Source: an uncultured bacterium (lineage in GTDB: Bacteria > Bacillota > Clostridia > Oscillospirales > Acutalibacteraceae). Taken from it: DNA of 6,180 nucleotides. How positions within the stretch are numbered: the stretch's first letter is position 1; each line of letters starts with the position of its first letter. Shown piece after piece: positions 1 to 5,889 of this stretch. Both the position numbers and the translations under genes were made by a program. The notes under the pieces were generated by a model, which did not search any database, was not told where the DNA came from, and worked only from the letters and a program-made list of their open reading frames with translations. The stretch is from positions 1-6,180 of the forward strand of contig CAMFFI010000073.1 of assembly GCA_945949625.1 (NCBI GenBank), given 5' to 3'.

Positions 1-1007
1 TAATAAAAGCATACGGTGAAAAAATAAACATTTCAGGCTATGACCTTGAAATAGGAATTACAACAGATATAGAAGCAACAATTCAGAATCAGGGTGAAAT
101 TGTTGTTGGTGCAAGACTTTTTTCCGATATTGTAAGACGTCTTCCGGAGGAAATTGTATGCATTGAAACTGACGAAAGAATGGTAACATACATAACAAGC
201 GGTCAGTCAAGCTTTCAGATTATCGGTATGTCCTCTGTTGAATATCCGGACCTTCCCGTATTTGAAAGCAACGATAATATTACAATGCAGGCTAAGGTTA
301 TTAAGGATATGATAAGACAGACTGTTTATGCAGTTTCCGACAACAAGGCAAAGCCTATTTATACAGGCTCACTCTTTGAGCTTGAAGAAAACAGCATAAG
401 AATTGTAGCCGTTGACGGTTACAGAATGTCCATAAGACAGGAAACCATAGAGTGCAAAAGCAACACAAGATTTGTTGTTCCCGGAAAAACTCAGCAGGAG
501 GTTTTAAAGCTTATTACAGATGACGAGGACAATGTGGATATTCTGGTAGGTCAGCGTCATATAATGTTTAAAATCAAAAACTACTCTATAATTTCAAGAT
601 TAATCGAGGGAACCTTCCTTGACTATAAAACAACAATTCCAAATGAATCAAAAACAGAAATTGTTATTAATACAAGAGCAATTATTAACGCTGTGGAAAG
701 AGTTTCAATCCTGAACAGCGAAAAAATCCAGAGCCCCGTAAGATGCACAATTGCAAACGATGAAATCAAGCTCCTTTGCGCAACAGCCGTAGGAAGAGCA
801 AACGATTCCGTTTCAGTTCCCGTAATCGGCGAGGATTTGGAAATTGGTTTTAACAACAGATATTTGCTTGACGCACTTAAAAACTGTGAAACCGACGAGG
901 TAAAGCTTTTATTAAACGGAGGACTTTCTCCGATGATTATAGAACCCGTTAAGGGCGACAGCTTTCTTTGTCTTGTAGTACCGATGAGGCTTTCAAATGA
1001 AATATGA
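1..1007 (+). CDS. dnaN: DNA polymerase III beta subunit (sliding clamp), 5'-truncated by the window edge
   Basis: DnaN forms the ring-shaped dimer that encircles DNA and tethers the replicative polymerase and repair factors. The reading frame is already open at base 3 and gives about 334 residues before the stop at 1005-1007. The first visible residues contain the family-typical run AYGEKINISGYDLEIGI, soon followed by GEIVVGARLFSDIVRRLPEE, which belongs to the first clamp domain. An internal ATG at 180 is in frame but is not the true start, because conserved clamp sequence lies before it. Comparison with usual beta clamps (about 365-380 residues) suggests that only some 33-36 N-terminal residues are missing. 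The C-terminus has the family-typical VVPMRL ending, which contributes to the pocket that binds clamp-interacting peptides, plus four extra residues (SNEI) that overlap the next gene. No frameshift is seen. dnaA would be expected just upstream, outside the window. Confidence 0.97.
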   Translation, partial: IKAYGEKINISGYDLEIGITTDIEATIQNQGEIVVGARLFSDIVRRLPEEIVCIETDERMVTYITSGQSSFQIIGMSSVEYPDLPVFESNDNITMQAKVIKDMIRQTVYAVSDNKAKPIYTGSLFELEENSIRIVAVDGYRMSIRQETIECKSNTRFVVPGKTQQEVLKLITDDEDNVDILVGQRHIMFKIKNYSIISRLIEGTFLDYKTTIPNESKTEIVINTRAIINAVERVSILNSEKIQSPVRCTIANDEIKLLCATAVGRANDSVSVPVIGEDLEIGFNNRYLLDALKNCETDEVKLLLNGGLSPMIIEPVKGDSFLCLVVPMRLSNEI

Positions 1008-1209
1008 AAAAATAGAAATTAACGAAGAATTTATCCGTCTTGACAGTCTTTTAAAATTTTCGGGACTTGCCGAAACAGGCGGACACGCAAAAATTATTGT
1101 GCAAAACGGACAGGTTAAGGTAAACGGACAGGTCTGCACAATGAGAGGCAAAAAAATGAGAAAAGGCGATAAGGCTGAATATGACGGCTGTACTGTTGAG
1201 GTTGTCTGA
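997..1209 (+). CDS. yaaA: S4-domain RNA-binding protein YaaA
   Basis: This 70-residue protein consists almost wholly of one S4 RNA-binding domain: FIRLDSLLKFSGLAETGGHAK (residues about 13-33), then the strand-turn segment VQNGQVKVNGQV and a basic stretch RGKKMRKGDK. The length and order match the YaaA family encoded between dnaN and recF in many Bacillota. That family is linked to the ribosome or structured RNA by its fold, and the exact role here is inferred. The ATG at 997 overlaps the end of dnaN by 11 bases in another frame. A Shine-Dalgarno-like GATGAGG at 983-989, inside dnaN, lies 7 bases before it. The overlap suggests translation coupled to dnaN. The stop TGA is at 1207-1209, and recF follows after about 30 bases. 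Confidence 0.93.
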   Translation: MKYEKIEINEEFIRLDSLLKFSGLAETGGHAKIIVQNGQVKVNGQVCTMRGKKMRKGDKAEYDGCTVEVV

Positions 1210-1224
1210 TATACTAAAAAATTG

Positions 1225-1230
1225 AAAGGA
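1225..1230 (+). promoter_or_regulatory. Ribosome binding site that fixes the recF start
   Basis: AAAGGA lies 9 bases before the TTG at 1240. The alternative in-frame TTG at 1222 overlaps this site's upstream edge and has only AT-rich sequence without a purine-rich SD before it. The site therefore argues for the downstream start. Confidence 0.65.
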
Positions 1231-1239
1231 TGCAGTTTT

Positions 1240-2337
1240 TTGAAGGTTCTGGGACTTTTGTATGAAAATTACCGCAATCTTGAAAACGGTTATTTACAGC
1301 CCTGCGAAGGTGTAAATGTAATCTACGGAAGAAATGCCCAGGGAAAAACAAATCTGCTGGAGGCATTGTGGCTTTTTTGCGGAGGTCATTCTTTCAGAGG
1401 CTCAAAGGACAGCGAGCTGATTGCTTTTAATAAAAAAACAGCAGTTTTAAAAACAAGCTTTTACAGCTTTGAAAGAGAGCAGACCGCCGAAATTAAAATT
1501 TCTTCGGGAAAAAGAGAAGTAAAGATAAATGACGTTCCAAAAAAGAGCAGTTCCGCTTTAATTGAAAAATACAACGCTGTTGTTTTTTCTCCCGAGCATT
1601 TAACTCTTATAAAAAGAGGTCCTTCTTTAAGAAGAAATTTTATTGACAGCGCAGTTTGCAGGGAAAAGCTTAAAAATGCAGTTATAATTTCAAAATACAA
1701 CAAAACTCTAAATCAGCGAAATTCTCTTTTAAAGGATATTTTCAGGCACAGCGAGCTGAAGGATACCCTTGAAATATGGGACGACGCTTTGTGTGTTCTG
1801 GGTGCGTCAATAATTTTTCAAAGGCTGAAATTTATTAAACAGCTTACAAAATATGCAGGAGAATATCACAAGGGAATATCGGATAACAGCGAAAAGCTAA
1901 GCTTTTCCTACTGTTCAAACGCAGATATTGAAGATGACGACGACGAGCAGACTATTGCAAAAAAGCTTAAAAATGCTCTTCTGAAATGCCGTCGTGAAGA
2001 CTTTAACACAGGATATACAAACGTAGGTCCTCACAGAGATGACATAGATATAATAATAAATTCAAAAAAAGCAAAGCTGTATGCTTCACAGGGACAGCAG
2101 AGAAGCGCTGTATTGTCAATGAAGCTTGCAGAGGCGGAAATTCTTACAAAAAGAACAGGCGAAAAGCCTATAATTCTGCTTGACGATGTTTTGTCGGAGC
2201 TTGATAATTCAAGACAGGAATTTTTGCTTAACAAAATTGAAGATTATCAGGTGTTTATAACCTGCTGTGAAAAATCAAACAAGGAACAGCTTAAAAAAGG
2301 CAAGGTTTTCAAAATAGAAAACGGAAAGATTGTGTAA
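1240..2337 (+). CDS. recF: DNA replication and repair protein RecF (SMC-like ATPase)
   Basis: RecF is a cytoplasmic ABC/SMC-type ATPase that, with RecO and RecR, helps load RecA at single-strand gaps and stalled forks. Translation from TTG 1240 gives 365 residues, close to the family norm of about 360-375. Visible motifs are the N-terminal strand with NYRNLE (residues 10-15), Walker A GRNAQGKT (30-37) followed by NLLEA, the family motif FSPEH (116-120) before RRNFID, GPHRDD (263-268), the ABC signature SQGQQRS (283-289), and Walker B IILLDD ending in D315-D316 with a D-loop SELD (319-322). All catalytic motifs are intact. I chose TTG 1240 over the in-frame TTG 1222 because it has the AAAGGA site at good spacing and because RecF proteins start a few residues before the first conserved strand. 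The longer start would add MKGCSF. The stop TAA overlaps the remB ATG by one base. Confidence 0.96.
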   Translation: MKVLGLLYENYRNLENGYLQPCEGVNVIYGRNAQGKTNLLEALWLFCGGHSFRGSKDSELIAFNKKTAVLKTSFYSFEREQTAEIKISSGKREVKINDVPKKSSSALIEKYNAVVFSPEHLTLIKRGPSLRRNFIDSAVCREKLKNAVIISKYNKTLNQRNSLLKDIFRHSELKDTLEIWDDALCVLGASIIFQRLKFIKQLTKYAGEYHKGISDNSEKLSFSYCSNADIEDDDDEQTIAKKLKNALLKCRREDFNTGYTNVGPHRDDIDIIINSKKAKLYASQGQQRSAVLSMKLAEAEILTKRTGEKPIILLDDVLSELDNSRQEFLLNKIEDYQVFITCCEKSNKEQLKKGKVFKIENGKIV

Positions 2338-2600
2338 TGTATTTGCATTTAGGAAAAAACACGGTAATAAAAACAAAAGACATTGTGGGTATTTTTGATA
2401 TGGATACCTCTACAATTTCAAAAAATACAAGGGATTATCTTGCAAAGGCAGAAAAAGCAGGCAGGGTAATCAATGTTTCAACGGAATTACCAAAATCCTT
2501 TGTTGTTTGCAGGGATAAAGAAGGTATAAAGGTTTATATAAGCCAGATTTCAAGCCAGACATTACAAAAGAGAAATTTTAATTTTCTGAAGGAAGTATGA
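2337..2600 (+). CDS. remB: DUF370 / RemB-type (YaaB) regulatory protein
   Basis: This 87-residue protein starts MYLHLGKNTVIKTKDIVGIFDMDT, which closely resembles B. subtilis YaaB/RemB (MYIHLG...TRDIVGIFD). It continues with LPKSFVVCRDKEGIKVYISQISSQTLQKR, equivalent to the PKS-VV and SS-TLKKR blocks of the family. DUF370 proteins include RemA, a DNA-binding regulator of extracellular matrix and osmoprotection genes in B. subtilis, and the related RemB. A regulatory role here is by family only, and the targets in this organism are unknown. The ATG sits in a TAATG junction with recF (one-base overlap). A GGAAAG at 2323-2328 inside recF lies 8 bases upstream, so translational coupling to recF is likely. 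The position between recF and gyrB is the conserved one for yaaB. Confidence 0.93.
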   Translation: MYLHLGKNTVIKTKDIVGIFDMDTSTISKNTRDYLAKAEKAGRVINVSTELPKSFVVCRDKEGIKVYISQISSQTLQKRNFNFLKEV

Positions 2601-2604
2601 AAAA

Positions 2605-3372
2605 ATGAAAGCAAAAAAATGTCCCTACTGCGGAAGAAGAATTTCATATTACAATTTGTTTGATAACAAAAAAAAGGGAGAATATATATGCAGAAGATGC
2701 GGTAAAGAATCAAGAATAATGATTAGAAAAAGCATTTATACATCTTTTCTTGTTGCAGTTATTCTGTCGGCTGTAATTATTGTAGGCTGGATAGGCTTAG
2801 GCTTTGCAAACAATCCCTGGGGTATTTTGCTGGTAGCCGTTCCCCTTGTTATTTTTTATCTGATGACTCCCAGATTTATAAGAATTCTTCCTCTTAAAAA
2901 ATATAAAAAATCAATGGAGGCTGCAAAAGCCGCAAGAGAATACAGCTCTGAAATGAAATTTAAGCAAAATTACGGCAATAATATAAACAGAGAAACAGAG
3001 AATATATCTCCGATAAGCAGCGGCGAGAACAATTTTTCAATAAATGAGGATATTTTCAATTCAATTAAAACGAACAGAAAAAAACCTGATATAGGGGAAA
3101 ATATTACTGATGAAAATACTCCCGCAGACGCAACGGTTATTGTAAAAAAAGATGAAAACGACAGATTTGTTCCGATTATAGAAAATAACAGAGAGGCTCA
3201 CGCGTCATCATCGGAGAATGTTCCTCTTCAAAGAATACATAAGGAAAAAATCACCTATTCACAAGCTCCTTACGAAAACGAAAGATTTTATGAAGAAAAA
3301 AAGACGCCTTCCGAAACAGATAAAAGAAAAAAATACGAAGGCTCAAAATATTCTGCAAACCGCAGATTTTAA
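2605..3372 (+). CDS. Zinc-ribbon membrane protein with long disordered C-terminal tail, function unknown
   Basis: I cannot assign a function to this 255-residue protein. The N-terminus is a zinc ribbon with cysteines C6-x2-C9 and C29-x2-C32 (19 residues between pairs), in the contexts CPYCGR and CRRCGK. Two hydrophobic segments follow, about residues 44-67 and 72-89, separated by a short FANNP turn. Basic residues before the first (RK at 41-42) and after the second (RFIRILPLKKYKK) predict that the ribbon and the tail are both cytoplasmic. From about residue 105 the sequence is polar, charged, rich in N/E/K/S, with no visible domain, so probably disordered. It resembles the general layout of small Bacillota zinc-ribbon membrane proteins of the CxxC-about 20-CxxC type, but that placement is tentative. 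The ATG at 2605 follows GAAGGAAG at 2588-2595, and an ATG at 2597 is closed at once by TGA. It lies four bases after remB and probably shares its transcript. Confidence 0.85.
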   Translation: MKAKKCPYCGRRISYYNLFDNKKKGEYICRRCGKESRIMIRKSIYTSFLVAVILSAVIIVGWIGLGFANNPWGILLVAVPLVIFYLMTPRFIRILPLKKYKKSMEAAKAAREYSSEMKFKQNYGNNINRETENISPISSGENNFSINEDIFNSIKTNRKKPDIGENITDENTPADATVIVKKDENDRFVPIIENNREAHASSSENVPLQRIHKEKITYSQAPYENERFYEEKKTPSETDKRKKYEGSKYSANRRF

Positions 3373-3383
3373 CGAGGTTTTTA

Positions 3384-3704
3384 ATGTTTCAGCTGCCTGT
3401 ATGTCCCTATTGTCACACGGTTTACCGATATAAGGAAGTAAGAAAAACAAAAGATGAAAAAACGCAAAAATGCTATCATTGTCATAAGACCTTCAGTATT
3501 TCAAAATTTCCGGGTTTTTTAGTGCTGTGGCTTTTGGTTGTAATTTCAGCAGTGCTTCTGAATATTGCAGTTTTGCTTATTATGCCGGCATTTAATGTAA
3601 TTCCGCTTTTGGTTATAAGCTTTATCGCCGTATTATTGGGACTTGTCTTTATTCCGTATTTTGTGAAGTATAAAAAAATTGAAAATAAACGGAAAGAGAA
3701 TTAA
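3384..3704 (+). CDS. Small zinc-ribbon membrane protein, likely paralogue of the preceding gene
   Basis: This 106-residue protein has an N-terminal zinc ribbon C7-x2-C10 and C30-x2-C33 in the contexts CPYCH and CYHCHK. The 19 residues between the pairs match the neighbour upstream. Extra histidines (H11, H32, H34) flank the cysteines. Two strongly hydrophobic helices follow, about residues 43-66 and 72-92, ending in a basic tail YFVKYKKIENKRKEN, which predicts a cytoplasmic ribbon and tail. Length and layout fit the short CxxC-about 20-CxxC zinc-ribbon membrane proteins of Bacillota, for which I know no established function. The ATG at 3384 is preceded by CGAGG (3373-3377) six bases upstream and starts 11 bases after the stop of the preceding gene. 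The shared architecture and adjacency suggest an old tandem duplication, but sequence identity outside the motif is low. Confidence 0.8.
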   Translation: MFQLPVCPYCHTVYRYKEVRKTKDEKTQKCYHCHKTFSISKFPGFLVLWLLVVISAVLLNIAVLLIMPAFNVIPLLVISFIAVLLGLVFIPYFVKYKKIENKRKEN

Positions 3705-3749
3705 TTTTGAAAGAATATAATAAAAAGAATATTTATAAAAACTTCGTTT

Positions 3750-3776
3750 TGCCACCTCTTACGTCAGAGGGAGGCA
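3750..3776 (+). repeat. Imperfect palindrome upstream of gyrB, possible dispersed repeat or RNA hairpin
   Basis: Within the gap before gyrB, TGCC (3750-3753) pairs with GGCA (3773-3776), and CCTCT (3755-3759) pairs with AGAGG (3766-3770). The hexamer TACGTC is the loop, and an internal loop of A (3754) against GA (3771-3772) separates the two stems. Its GC-rich stems stand out in an AT-rich gap. There is no U-run after it on the + strand, so it is not an ordinary intrinsic terminator. The GCCACCTC...GAGGGAGGCA style recalls small palindromic elements I associate with gut Clostridia genomes, but copy number cannot be judged from one window. As RNA it would sit in the gyrB leader, about 70 bases before the start codon. 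Confidence 0.55.
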
Positions 3777-3834
3777 GGAATAAACTTGCAAAAATTTTAA
3801 TTAATATAAAAAATTACCCGAATGATGATTTAAC

Positions 3835-3841
3835 AGGAGGT
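3835..3841 (+). promoter_or_regulatory. Strong ribosome binding site of gyrB
   Basis: AGGAGGT is a perfect match to the anti-Shine-Dalgarno core and lies 7 bases before the TTG at 3849. It decides the gyrB start in favour of the TTG. The next in-frame ATG (3933) has no comparable site. Confidence 0.85.
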
Positions 3842-3848
3842 AAAAGCT

Positions 3849-5858
3849 TTGGATAACGAAATATCAAGGGAAAATATTGAACAGGAAAATAAAGAAGTTT
3901 TTAACGAAATAACAGACGAAACAGCTGCAGAAATGACCAAGGTTGAAAATGAATACGGCGCTGATGAAATTCAGGTTCTGGAAGGACTTGAGGCTGTAAG
4001 AAAAAGACCGGGTATGTATATAGGTTCAACAGGACCTAAGGGCTTGCATCACCTTGTTTATGAAATTGTTGATAACTCAATTGACGAGGCTTTGGCAGGC
4101 TACTGCACAAAGATTGACGTTGTAATTGAGCCGGGCAATATTATTCGTGTTACCGATAACGGAAGAGGTATCCCCGTAGGAATTAATCAGAAAATGGGTA
4201 TTCCTGCCGTTACAGTTGTATTTACCGTACTTCACGCAGGCGGAAAGTTCGGCGGCGGCGGATACAAGGTTTCGGGCGGCTTGCACGGTGTTGGTGCGTC
4301 TGTTGTAAACGCTTTGTCAGAATGGCTTGAGGTAAAGGTCTGCGACGGTGAGGATATTTATTTTCAGCGTTATGAGCGCGGAAAAATAGTTTCAGAGCTT
4401 GAAAAGATCGGGAAATCCAATGTTAAGGGTACCGAGGTGCGCTTTAAGGCAGACCCGGAGGTTTTCAAGGAAACAGACGTTTATGATTATTCCGTTCTGG
4501 AAAAGCGCTTAAGAGAGCAGGCATTTCTTAATGCAGGTGTACATATTGAATTAAGAGATGAAAGAGATTCCGAAAATATAATTCAGAAGAATTTTCTTTA
4601 TGAAGGCGGAGTTAAAAGCTTTGTGGAATATATCCATAACAAACGCAGTATTGAGGTTATTCATCCCGAGGTTATTTATTTTTCCGCAACAAATCCCGAC
4701 GATACAATCGCCGTTGAAATTGCAATGCAGTACAACGAAAGCTACAACGAGCTTTTGCTTTCCTTTGCAAACAATATTCATACCACTGACGGCGGTACTC
4801 ACGAAGAAGGCTTTAAACGTGCATTAACAAGAGTAATGAACGATTACGCCCACAAATTCGGCAAGCTTAAAGATAACGACAAAAACCTAAGCGGCGACGA
4901 CGTAAGAGAAGGCCTAACCGCAATTATAAGCGTTAAGCTGAAAGAGGCTCAGTTTGAGGGACAGACTAAGGCAAAGCTTGGAAATACGGAAGTAAGAAGT
5001 ATGGTTGACAAGCTTGTTTCCGAAAAGCTGATGATTTACCTTGAGGAAAATCCCGCTGTTGCAAAGGCAATTTTTGAAAAAGCGCTTGCCTCTGCACGTG
5101 CAAGAGAAGCCGCAAGAAAAGCAAGAGAAAGCGTAAGAAGAAAATCAGCTCTTGAATCGGCACAGCTCCCCGGCAAGCTTGCAGACTGTCAGTCAAAGGA
5201 CAGCAGTGAAACAGAAATTTACATCGTAGAGGGCGACTCTGCCGGAGGCTCTGCAAAGGGCGGACGTGACAGACGTTTTCAGGCTATTCTTCCTCTTTGG
5301 GGAAAAATGCTTAACGTAGAAAAAGCAAGACTTGACAGAGTTTACGGCAACGATAAGCTTATGCCCGTAATCACCGCCTTAGGATGCGGAATCGGCGATG
5401 AATTTGATATTTCAAAATTAAGATATGACAAGGTTATTATTATGGCGGATGCCGACGTTGACGGCTCTCACATCAGAACCTTGCTTTTAACATTTTTCTT
5501 CCGCTTTATGCGTCCTCTTGTTGAACAGGGCCACGTTTATATTGCACAGCCCCCTTTATACAGAATTACAAAGGGCAAGGAGCATAAATACGCTTACTCT
5601 GATTTGGAAAGAGACCAGATTCTTGCGCAGACAGAGGGTAAAACCGATATTCAGCGTTACAAAGGTCTGGGTGAAATGGACTCCGTTCAGCTTTGGGAAA
5701 CAACAATGAATCCCGAAACAAGACTTATGCTTAAGGTAGAGCTTGAAGACGCCGAGGCGGCTGACGAAGTATTCACGGTGCTTATGGGCGATAAGGTAGA
5801 GCCAAGACGTGAATTTATTGAAACAAATGCAAAATATGTTCAAAACCTTGATGTTTAA
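3849..5858 (+). CDS. gyrB: DNA gyrase subunit B
   Basis: GyrB is the ATPase subunit of the type IIA topoisomerase that introduces negative supercoils, acting with GyrA as an A2B2 complex. The protein has 669 residues. The GHKL ATPase domain shows EIVDNSIDEAL with catalytic E72 and metal-binding N76, the D103-x-G-x-G107 motif, and the GGLHGVGAS lid segment. The transducer domain carries QTK at 372-374 (K374 contacts ATP phosphates). The TOPRIM domain has EGDSAGG with E461 and the D534-A-D536-V-D538 triad, all intact. QRYKGLGEM and the terminal NAKYVQNLDV are family-typical. The large insert seen in proteobacterial GyrB is absent. The first 35 residues, before YGADEIQVLEGLEAVRKRPGMYIG, form an acidic extension longer than usual (B. 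subtilis GyrB is about 638 residues). The TTG start is supported by the AGGAGGT site. The DDG-rich TOPRIM and YGADEIQVLEGLEAVRKRPGMYIG context favour GyrB over ParE. Confidence 0.98.
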   Translation: MDNEISRENIEQENKEVFNEITDETAAEMTKVENEYGADEIQVLEGLEAVRKRPGMYIGSTGPKGLHHLVYEIVDNSIDEALAGYCTKIDVVIEPGNIIRVTDNGRGIPVGINQKMGIPAVTVVFTVLHAGGKFGGGGYKVSGGLHGVGASVVNALSEWLEVKVCDGEDIYFQRYERGKIVSELEKIGKSNVKGTEVRFKADPEVFKETDVYDYSVLEKRLREQAFLNAGVHIELRDERDSENIIQKNFLYEGGVKSFVEYIHNKRSIEVIHPEVIYFSATNPDDTIAVEIAMQYNESYNELLLSFANNIHTTDGGTHEEGFKRALTRVMNDYAHKFGKLKDNDKNLSGDDVREGLTAIISVKLKEAQFEGQTKAKLGNTEVRSMVDKLVSEKLMIYLEENPAVAKAIFEKALASARAREAARKARESVRRKSALESAQLPGKLADCQSKDSSETEIYIVEGDSAGGSAKGGRDRRFQAILPLWGKMLNVEKARLDRVYGNDKLMPVITALGCGIGDEFDISKLRYDKVIIMADADVDGSHIRTLLLTFFFRFMRPLVEQGHVYIAQPPLYRITKGKEHKYAYSDLERDQILAQTEGKTDIQRYKGLGEMDSVQLWETTMNPETRLMLKVELEDAEAADEVFTVLMGDKVEPRREFIETNAKYVQNLDV

Positions 5859-5889
5859 CGGAAAGATTTAAGAAGGACGTGAGTTTATT

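Noticed and set aside
3218..3433. 71-codon + strand frame overlapping the end of the first and start of the second zinc-ribbon gene
   Set aside because: It lies mainly inside the C-terminal coding part of the first gene in another frame, has no convincing ribosome binding site and no recognisable protein features.
3716..3721. Perfect TATAAT upstream of gyrB as a promoter -10 box
   Set aside because: No TTGACA-like box lies 16-18 bases before it and there is no TGn extension. TATAAA at 3805-3810 with TTGCAA at 3786-3791 has only 13 bases of spacing. TTGAAA at 3707-3712 is 17 bases from a poor TATTTA. In AT-rich sequence such hexamers arise by chance, so no gyrB promoter is called, although one is plausible in this gap.
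3750..3790. Intrinsic terminator between the zinc-ribbon genes and gyrB
   Set aside because: A hairpin exists, but the bases after it (GGAATAAACTTGC) contain no U-tract on the + strand.
4966..5256. Minus-strand frames opposite gyrB (also 4077-4286, 4551-4802, 5556-5843) and opposite dnaN and recF
   Set aside because: They are antisense to strongly conserved coding sequence, have low-complexity or unrecognisable products, and are explained as shadows of the real genes.
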